In this document: positions 1-4,651 of the stretch, one piece after another
How the letters are laid out: each line of letters begins with the position of its first letter
Numbering within the stretch: the stretch's first letter is position 1
Notes under the pieces: model-generated
Told to the model about the DNA's origin: nothing
The model's database searches: none
What the model saw: only the letters and a program-made list of their open reading frames with translations
Assembly: GCA_017540285.1 (NCBI GenBank)
Contig: JAFYBI010000393.1
Location: 1-7,413 of the forward strand
Reading direction: 5' to 3'
Length of the DNA stretch: 7,413 bases
Source of the DNA: Clostridia bacterium
GTDB lineage: Bacteria; Bacillota; Clostridia; Oscillospirales; CAG-272
Translations under genes and position numbers: made by a program

Positions 1-67
1 ATCCCCTTTGTTGTATCGGATAAGAGTCGAACGGCATTGAAGAGCATGGCTTCGCACCGACTGTCAT

Positions 68-217
68 GTGTCATTGCGAGGAGCAGGTCCCGAGACCTGC
101 GACGTGGCAATCCGCATCCCTGACACGAGGGTCGAAGCAGCAGAATCCGGCTGTTTGTTTCATGAAAAAGTACGGATTGCCACGTCAGGACCTTGCGGCC
201 CTTCCTCGCAATGACAC
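68..217. repeat. 150-bp palindromic MITE-like repeat
   Basis: The element is bounded by a perfect 15-bp inverted repeat: GTGTCATTGCGAGGA at 68-82 and its complement at 203-217. Inside lies a second perfect 14-bp inverted repeat, GACGTGGCAATCCG at 101-114 against 173-186. Between the two arms on the left, 83-100 is itself a 7-bp hairpin (GCAGGTC/GACCTGC). On the right, 188-201 is an imperfect hairpin (GGACC/GGCCC around TTGC). The single strand could therefore fold into a cloverleaf-like figure around a central stretch at 115-172. CAT flanks both ends (65-67, 218-220) and may be a short target duplication, but this is weak. From memory, TCATTGCGAGGAGC...GACGTGGCAATCC palindromes recur in many bacterial genomes as non-coding dispersed repeats; copy number here cannot be seen. 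No ORF inside is credible. The flanks 1-67 and 218-267 show no gene or clear signal. Confidence 0.8.
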
Positions 218-267
218 CATCAAGTGCGGCTTCATGTCCCAATGCTTTTGCGACAACCCCTTTCTCT

Positions 268-558
268 TCATTTTTGTTCGTGCCATGCTTTTGCGAGCAC
301 TGCCAGATGCTCGACGGCGCGGGGATTCCACACGATCTTCTCCTTCAGCCAGTCGCACGGGAATTCCGTGCACAGACCGCAGAACGGTACGCCGTGCCGC
401 CGCGCGCATCGGTGGATCGGACAGCCGCCGGATTCCTTCCATTCCGGGACGTCCCCGTCCGATGCGATGCATCCGGGACACGATCCTTCCTTGAACTTCC
501 CGCATCCGTCGCAGCATTCCCCGCAGGCGGTGATCCGCTCGAATCTGATCTTTTCCAT
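268..558 (-). CDS. DUF3795-like cysteine-rich small protein
   Basis: This 96-residue protein has 11 cysteines: C12, C15, C16, C19, C27, C30, C46, C51, C60, C63 and C68. The opening TACGECCDGCGKF pattern, the SCPGC pair, a GGCPIHRCA segment and a C-terminal FCGLCTEFPC motif are the layout of the DUF3795 family. That family is presumed to bind metal or an Fe-S cluster, with no established function. There is no signal peptide or membrane segment, so it should be cytoplasmic. The ATG at 558 is chosen over the longer reading to 603 because AGGAG (567-571) sits 8 nt upstream, because family homology begins near it, and because the promoter's predicted start point (about 587) lies downstream of 603. 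It has its own promoter and follows the radical SAM gene by 89 bp. No T-tract terminator is seen downstream; the palindromic repeat begins 50 bp after the stop. Confidence 0.85.
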   Translation of the reverse strand: MEKIRFERITACGECCDGCGKFKEGSCPGCIASDGDVPEWKESGGCPIHRCARRHGVPFCGLCTEFPCDWLKEKIVWNPRAVEHLAVLAKAWHEQK

Positions 559-563
559 GACAA

Positions 564-611
564 AAACTCCTGCGATATAAGATTTTCGCAAATAGTATAT
601 CACAGGAGTTT
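564..611 (-). promoter_or_regulatory. 16-bp dyad overlapping -10 box and Shine-Dalgarno
   Basis: The arms 596-611 and 564-579 are inverted copies with one difference (602/573), separated by 16 nt. In RNA made from the minus strand the differing position is a U-G wobble, so all 16 positions can pair. The downstream arm contains the SD of the DUF3795 gene and runs into a short T tract (566-562). The upstream arm overlaps the -10 box at 596-599. A transcript reading through from the radical SAM gene would hold both arms and hide the SD, or possibly terminate. A transcript from the local promoter (start near 587) would lack the upstream arm and leave the SD free. The dyad could instead be a DNA operator. 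The geometry is seen directly; the role is inferred. Confidence 0.7.
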
Positions 612-622
612 GATGATGTCAA
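594..622 (-). promoter_or_regulatory. Sigma-A type promoter of the DUF3795 gene
   Basis: Read on the minus strand, a perfect -35 TTGACA (622-617) is followed by a 17-nt spacer and TATACT (599-594), one base from the consensus -10. The predicted start is near 587, giving a leader of about 28 nt before the ATG at 558. Upstream of the -35 is an AT-rich 12-bp palindrome, TTTTTCGAAAAA (627-638), which could serve as an UP element. The -35 lies only 26 bp past the stop codon of the radical SAM gene. Confidence 0.85.
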
Positions 623-647
623 GTGGTTTTTCGAAAAAGAAATACTC

Positions 648-1553
648 TTAAAAATCCGGTGTGAACCGTGCCGTGGCGGACGAGCGTTCCTGCATCCATC
701 CCGTGAAGCCGAGCCGGGACGCCTCCTCGGCGACCTTTTCGTATTCGTAGCTCGTGACCTTCCGCCGGATCGCGCGCCACCGGTCCGGATCCTCCGGCGG
801 CGGGAGAAATTCCGGGGTGTACTGCGCCATGAGCGAGAGCCGCACGTCCGAGACCGGAACCGTCCCGGCGATCTTCTGCAAGACCTCGACGGAATCCGCC
901 CGGCATCCCGGCAGAACGAGGTGCCGCACGATCACGCCGCGCCGCATCATCCCGTTTCCGTCAAAGACGGAGGGCCCCGCGACCCCGAACATCCGCGCGA
1001 GCGAGCGGGCCGCAAAGACCGGATAATCCGGCGCGCCCGAATACCGTCCGGCAAGCTCCGGCGAGGCGTATTTGAAGTCCGTGAGGAAGATGTCGACCGT
1101 GCCGCGGAGGGCGTCGATCGTCTCCGGCCGCTCGTACCCGCCCGTATTCCACACGACGGGGATCGTCAGTCCGTCCTCCCGCGCGATCCGCACCGCTTCG
1201 ATGAGACGGTCCGCGTAGTGCGTCGGGGAGACAAGGTTGACATTGTACGCGCCGGACGCTTCGAGTTCGGTCATCGCGCGGGCGAGCCGATCCGGGGAAT
1301 ACATCTCCCCGCGGGCGGAACGGCGGCTGATTTTGCCGTTCTGGCAGTACACGCAGCCGAGGGAGCAGTGCGCGAAGAAGATCGCACCGGAGCCGTGCGC
1401 CTCGTCCTTCGGATCTGGACCCGAGATCGGCGGCTCCTCCCAGTGGTGGAGCATGATCTTCGAGACCTCAGGATCGCGTCCCGCACCGCAGAACCCGACG
1501 GCCTTGTCCCGGTCGACGCCGCACATCCGGGGGCAGAGGAAGCACTCAGTCAC
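648..1553 (-). CDS. PflX-like radical SAM protein (COG1313 type)
   Basis: This 301-residue protein carries the radical SAM cluster motif CSLGCVYC (C63, C67, C70; CX3CX2C), which would bind a 4Fe-4S cluster for reductive cleavage of S-adenosylmethionine. The N-terminus, CFLCPRMCGVDR with C4, C7, C11 and a further C22, is the signature of the PflX/COG1313 group. This group is related to pyruvate formate-lyase activating enzymes, but its substrate is unknown. A WNTGGYE segment fits the family barrel. No glycyl-radical enzyme lies in the window, so activation of pyruvate formate-lyase should not be assumed. The start is a GTG at 1553, supported by AAGGG 8 nt upstream and by homology beginning at once. 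It overlaps the end of pncB by 8 bp, suggesting translational coupling. Product class is secure; substrate is not. Confidence 0.9.
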   Translation of the reverse strand: MTECFLCPRMCGVDRDKAVGFCGAGRDPEVSKIMLHHWEEPPISGPDPKDEAHGSGAIFFAHCSLGCVYCQNGKISRRSARGEMYSPDRLARAMTELEASGAYNVNLVSPTHYADRLIEAVRIAREDGLTIPVVWNTGGYERPETIDALRGTVDIFLTDFKYASPELAGRYSGAPDYPVFAARSLARMFGVAGPSVFDGNGMMRRGVIVRHLVLPGCRADSVEVLQKIAGTVPVSDVRLSLMAQYTPEFLPPPEDPDRWRAIRRKVTSYEYEKVAEEASRLGFTGWMQERSSATARFTPDF

Positions 1554-3009
1554 CGCGGTTGCCCTTAATGTACTTCGCGATCATCTTGTATTTCAGATCC
1601 CACAGCTCCTGCGACAGGTCGACGTAGTAGTTGTGCGGGTTCTCGAAGCGGAGCACTTCCTTCCACATGGTGTTGAGCTCGCGGGCGCAGTGGTCGCGGA
1701 TCTCCTCGAGCGGCGGACGGTTGTACACCTCCTCGCCGGCGCGGATGATCGGGACAAGGAGCTCGCGGGCGGTGAAGTCCGTGAGGAGCTTCCGCTTCCA
1801 GGTGTATTCCGGGTCGAAGATCTCGAGCGGCGCGGATTGGTCGATCTCCTCGTGGTGCATCGTGATGAGGTCGGCCTCCGCCTTGCCGGATTCGTTCGCG
1901 TAGAAGCGCCAGACCTTCTTGAAGCCGGGATTGGTGATCTTCGCGGCGTTTTCGGAGACCTTGATCTTCGGCACGATCTCGCCGCGCTCGTTCTCGCAGG
2001 CCGCCAGCTTGTAGACGCACCCGAACACCGGATCGGATTTCGCCGTGATGAGCCGCTCGCCGATGCCGAAGGAATCGATCGCGGCCTCCTGGTTCAAGAG
2101 CTCCGTGATGAGGTACTCGTCGAGGGCGTTGGAGACGACGATTTTGCAGTCCGTCAGCCCTTCGTCGTCGAGCATGCGGCGCGCCTTCTTCGTGATGTAC
2201 GCGAGGTCGCCGGAGTCGATGCGGATGGCGCATTTGGTCCGTCCCGCCGGCCAGAGCACGTCCTTGACCGCGCGGATCGCGTTCGGGAGCCCGGAGCCGA
2301 AGACGGAATAGGTGTCGACGAGGAAGCAGGGATTCTCGGGATAGAGCTTCGCGTAGGTCGTGAAGGCCTCGTATTCGTTGTCGAACATCTGGACCCACGA
2401 GTGCGCCATGGTGCCGCCCGCCGGAACGCCGTAGAGACGGTCGGAGAGGGTGCAGGCCGTTCCCGCGCATCCGCCGATGTAGGCAGCGCGCGCGCCGAGG
2501 ACCGCGGCAGACTCCCCGTGAGCGCGTCTCGAGCCGAATTCGGAGATCGGGCGACCCTTCGCCGCGCGGACCATGCGGTTGGCCTTCGTCGCGACGAGGC
2601 TTTCATGGTTGAGCACGAGCAGGACATAGGTCTCGATCAGCTGCGCCTCGATGACGGGTGCGCGGACCGTGAGGATCGGCTCGTAGGGGAAGATGACGGA
2701 TCCCTCCGGCACGCCCCAGATATCGCCGTGGAACCGGAAGCCGCGCAGAAAGCGGAGGAACTCCTCGTCGAAGATCTTCTTCTCCCGCAGGAATTCGATA
2801 TCCCCGTCGGTGAAGCGGAGATCGCGGATGTAGTCGATGATCTGCTCGAGGCCCGCGGCGATGGCGTAGCCCCCTCCGTCCGGGACGCGGCGGTAAAAGA
2901 CGTCGAAGTACGCGATCCGGTCGCGCATCGGGGTGTTGAAATACCCCCGGCCCATCGTGAGCTCGTAGAAGTCGCACAGCAGCGCAAGATTGTAGTCGTC
3001 GGTTCTCAT
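1546..3009 (-). CDS. pncB: Nicotinate phosphoribosyltransferase
   Basis: This 487-residue protein catalyses nicotinate + PRPP + ATP to nicotinate mononucleotide, the entry step of Preiss-Handler NAD salvage in the cytoplasm. Recognisable NAPRTase blocks, in order: DFYELTM (13-19), SEFGSRRAHG (156-165), GGTMAHS with the conserved histidine H203, VDTYS (231-235), IRIDSGDL (262-269), SFGIGERL (313-320) and PVFGCVYKL (327-335). Length and motif spacing match the full-length bacterial enzyme, with no truncation. The ATG at 3009 has AAGGAG 5 nt upstream. It sits 30 bp after the unknown 392-aa gene and overlaps the radical SAM gene by 8 bp, so all three are probably one transcript. No NadR- or NrtR-type operator was recognised. 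Codon use is strongly G/C-ending, which creates a long stop-free shadow on the other strand. Confidence 0.96.
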   Translation of the reverse strand: MRTDDYNLALLCDFYELTMGRGYFNTPMRDRIAYFDVFYRRVPDGGGYAIAAGLEQIIDYIRDLRFTDGDIEFLREKKIFDEEFLRFLRGFRFHGDIWGVPEGSVIFPYEPILTVRAPVIEAQLIETYVLLVLNHESLVATKANRMVRAAKGRPISEFGSRRAHGESAAVLGARAAYIGGCAGTACTLSDRLYGVPAGGTMAHSWVQMFDNEYEAFTTYAKLYPENPCFLVDTYSVFGSGLPNAIRAVKDVLWPAGRTKCAIRIDSGDLAYITKKARRMLDDEGLTDCKIVVSNALDEYLITELLNQEAAIDSFGIGERLITAKSDPVFGCVYKLAACENERGEIVPKIKVSENAAKITNPGFKKVWRFYANESGKAEADLITMHHEEIDQSAPLEIFDPEYTWKRKLLTDFTARELLVPIIRAGEEVYNRPPLEEIRDHCARELNTMWKEVLRFENPHNYYVDLSQELWDLKYKMIAKYIKGNRGD

Positions 3010-3039
3010 AAGTACTCCTTGAAGATAGTCAGGATCGGT

Positions 3040-4218
3040 TCAGAGGGGAAGGGAGGCGGATTTCCCGTCGGCATAGACCGTCACGCCCGCGTCGGTGATC
3101 TCGGCCCGCACGTCGGGATCGCTCGGGAGCACGGTCTTCTCGGCGCCGGAGCGGTACGTCACCGTGAAGGTGCCGTCGCTGTTGGCCCGGACGGCTTCGG
3201 CGTATTCGAGCGAGGCGAAGTAGTCCCACCAGCTGTTCGAATACCCGTCTGCGGTCCGGCCGTCGGCGTGCGGCATGCAGGAGAACCACCAGCGGTGATG
3301 CAGGCGGCAGGCGTGCGGCTCGCCGATGCCCTTCGGCAGATAAACCGAGGGATCGAAGAGCTCGGCCTCCCCGGTGAGGTTCGGATAATGATCGTGCCAG
3401 TCGCGCCAGGTCGAGAGGACCGGCTCGGGATTCTTCCAGTCGTAGTCCGCGACGGAGTTCGGCGAGAAGTGCACGTTCCCGCAGGCCGCCGTCCCGTCCC
3501 AGTTGCGCTTCGCAAGGATGAATTTCTGCCAGAGGTTCATCTTTTCGTACGGCATCCCGTACCATTCGCCCTCGCGGTAGCCGAAGCAGTCGGTGCCGCC
3601 CGTGAAGGTGTGCATCATCACGTTTTCCATCATGTGCCCGAAACACTCGAAGTTCGCGTCGCGGCGGCTGACGGAGACGTTCATCACGGCGGTGAGCGGG
3701 CAGTCCGCCTCGATCGGATCGCCGTTGATCCAGTAGGCGCTGCGGCCGAACATGCACGCCTCGAAGCAGTAGACCGGATCCTGATTCACGAGCAGGATCA
3801 TGTCGAATTCGCCCTTCCGCCTCCGCTCGACGATCCGGTGGGCCTCGAAGAGCGCGGCGTAGTCGAAGGAGAAGCCGACGTCCTCGGGGCAGATTTCCTT
3901 CGTGAACCAGTCGTTCTGCCACCAGCCGTACCAGCCCTTTTCGAAGAGGCGGCGGACGGTCGGCTCGTCGAGGGCGTTCGCGGGTCCCGCTTCGAGATGG
4001 AAGAGGACCTTGTGGCGCGGGAATTCGTCGATGCGCTCCCAGGCGGCGGTCTCGCAGGTCACGAGGCCGTGGGAGCCGTATTTGATGTCGTCGTAGAGCT
4101 CGAGAACGGAGGCTTCGATCTGATCGGTCGTCCCGGTGAGATCGGAGAGGCGCGCGCCGTCGGAGAGCAGGGGATTCTGCTCGAGCACGAGCACGCGGAG
4201 AGAATGATGACGGGGCAT
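3040..4218 (-). CDS. Uncharacterised 392-aa protein heading the pncB operon
   Basis: I do not recognise a named family. The protein is full length, with a clear AGGAGG 7 nt before the ATG at 4218, and has no signal peptide or membrane segment. It begins with a hydrophobic strand (RVLVLEQNP, 8-16). It contains YWINGDPIEADC (162-173), a histidine/glutamate cluster FGHMMENVMMH (193-203; H195, E198, H203), and CGNVHFSPN (246-254) followed by a DYDWKNP segment. Tryptophan-rich stretches lie at 96-104 and 310-331. The last 45 residues look like beta hairpins. My impression from memory is that the GH..E, CGNVHFPPN and DYDY motifs recur in a family of uncharacterised, often larger, bacterial and fungal proteins. 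The clustered His/Glu/Cys suggests a possible enzyme or metal site, but this is inference. It is first in the operon, 30 bp before pncB. Confidence 0.85.
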   Translation of the reverse strand: MPRHHSLRVLVLEQNPLLSDGARLSDLTGTTDQIEASVLELYDDIKYGSHGLVTCETAAWERIDEFPRHKVLFHLEAGPANALDEPTVRRLFEKGWYGWWQNDWFTKEICPEDVGFSFDYAALFEAHRIVERRRKGEFDMILLVNQDPVYCFEACMFGRSAYWINGDPIEADCPLTAVMNVSVSRRDANFECFGHMMENVMMHTFTGGTDCFGYREGEWYGMPYEKMNLWQKFILAKRNWDGTAACGNVHFSPNSVADYDWKNPEPVLSTWRDWHDHYPNLTGEAELFDPSVYLPKGIGEPHACRLHHRWWFSCMPHADGRTADGYSNSWWDYFASLEYAEAVRANSDGTFTVTYRSGAEKTVLPSDPDVRAEITDAGVTVYADGKSASLPL

Positions 4219-4248
4219 GGAGGGACCTCCTCGGTGGATTCTTTCTTC

Positions 4249-4277
4249 ATTCTATCACAACGGCGGCGAAAAATCAA
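4249..4277 (-). promoter_or_regulatory. Extended -10 promoter of the pncB operon
   Basis: On the minus strand, TTGATT (4277-4272) is followed by a 17-nt spacer and TAGAAT (4254-4249). TGA directly precedes the -10, making an extended -10 (TGN) element. The predicted start near 4242 gives a leader of about 24 nt, containing the AGGAGG of the 392-aa gene. It is divergent from the promoter of the lysine riboswitch unit. Confidence 0.7.
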
Positions 4278-4305
4278 GGTCCTGCGCGATCCGATCCTTT
4301 CGAAA

Positions 4306-4337
4306 GCAAAATATAATTTGCATTTTTATTCAAATGC
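4306..4337. promoter_or_regulatory. Two overlapping AT-rich dyads between divergent promoters
   Basis: GCAAAATATAATTTGC (4306-4321) is a near-perfect 16-bp palindrome, with 7 of 8 pairs. It overlaps a second dyad, GCATTT (4320-4325) against AAATGC (4332-4337). Both lie just upstream of the plus-strand -35 (4340) in an AT-rich island within GC-rich sequence. They could be an operator or an UP-like element, or simply AT-rich coincidence. Confidence 0.35.
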
Positions 4338-4339
4338 CC

Positions 4340-4368
4340 TTGCTTTTTCAGAAAAACAATGCTATAAT
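4340..4368 (+). promoter_or_regulatory. Promoter of the lysine riboswitch-nhaC unit
   Basis: TTGCTT (4340-4345), a 17-nt spacer and a perfect TATAAT (4363-4368), with TGC directly before the -10 as an extended -10 element. The predicted start is about 4375, just before the riboswitch P1 stem, which is the expected arrangement. Confidence 0.88.
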
Positions 4369-4380
4369 GGGGACGTAACC

Positions 4381-4545
4381 AAAGCAGAGGCGCGGTGAGG
4401 ATGATCGTCTGCCGGGAAATGTCCCTTCGGAAAGGACGCGGCAGGCGGGGGGCCGATCCGCCGAAAGGGAAGGATCCGGCTTTCCTTGGACCGTACCGGA
4501 AGACGGTGCGGCCTGTCACAACCGTGGAGCGCTGCTGATACAGGT
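4381..4545 (+). promoter_or_regulatory. Lysine riboswitch (L box)
   Basis: The conserved L-box landmarks appear in order. AGAGGCGCG (4386-4394) follows the 5' strand of P1. A P2 arm pairs CTGCC (4409-4413) with GGCAG (4440-4444), topped by a GTCC/GGAC hairpin (4421-4437). CCGCCGAAAGGG (4458-4469) is the GCCGAA element. The P4-like hairpin AAGGGAA/TTTCCTT follows. GGCCTGTCAC, a CAC/GTG P5 and GTGGAGCGCTGCT (4510-4536) then close the core. P1 pairs AGCAG (4383-4387) with CTGCT (4532-4536). These match the known aptamer plan, including the CUGUC...GGAG segment. It precedes an intrinsic terminator and a transporter gene, so lysine binding should stabilise P1 and favour termination. Stem boundaries are drawn by eye. 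Confidence 0.92.
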
Positions 4546-4579
4546 TTTTCCGAAGGGCGGAGAAGAGCCCGGCGGAAGA
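4546..4579 (+). promoter_or_regulatory. Hairpin between aptamer and terminator (expression platform)
   Basis: TTTTCCG (4546-4552) can pair with CGGAAGA (4573-4579), enclosing GGGC (4555-4558) with GCCC (4567-4570). Its 3' side touches the first base of the terminator stem at 4579, so the two hairpins compete only slightly as drawn. It may be part of the antiterminator, or a spacer hairpin. Aptamer bases CGTCTG (4406-4411) are identical to the terminator 3' arm and could also pair with its 5' arm. Confidence 0.45.
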
Positions 4580-4615
4580 CAGACGTCCGGCGTCCATGCG
4601 GAGCGTCTGTTTTTT
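4579..4615 (+). terminator. Riboswitch-controlled intrinsic terminator
   Basis: ACAGACG (4579-4585) pairs with CGTCTGT (4604-4610). It is extended by TCCG (4586-4589) with CGGA (4599-4602) across a single bulged G, and followed by six T (4610-4615). It lies between the lysine aptamer and the transporter start at 4652, the standard place for an L-box attenuator. Confidence 0.88.
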
Positions 4616-4651
4616 GTTTCAAATTCTTTTGATTCGGAAAGGAACCTGAAA

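Noticed and set aside
1..67. A short minus-strand open frame leaving the left edge, starting with ATG at 67
   Set aside because: There is no SD before it, it abuts the repeat's terminal inverted repeat, and 22 codons are not enough to judge coding character.
559..603. A 15-residue N-terminal extension of the DUF3795 protein to an upstream ATG at 603
   Set aside because: The ATG at 603 lies in the -10/spacer region, upstream of the predicted transcription start, whereas the ATG at 558 has a good SD 8 nt away.
66..651. Overlapping plus-strand open frames of 118-152 codons near the left end
   Set aside because: They cover the palindromic repeat and the antisense of the DUF3795 gene, have no SD, and give Ser/Arg-rich translations with no family resemblance.
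4312..4317. A second TATAAT on the plus strand as an alternative -10 box
   Set aside because: No acceptable -35 lies 16-18 nt upstream (4289-4294 reads ATCCGA). The TATAAT at 4363-4368 is better placed and has an extended TGN.
1237..4398. A 1053-codon open frame on the plus strand, the longest in the window
   Set aside because: It lies antisense to three well-supported genes (radical SAM, pncB and the 392-aa protein). It is explained by their G/C-ending codon bias, which removes stops on the other strand. Its translation is repetitive Val/Glu/Arg/Asp-rich without recognisable motifs, and it runs through the promoter region into the riboswitch.
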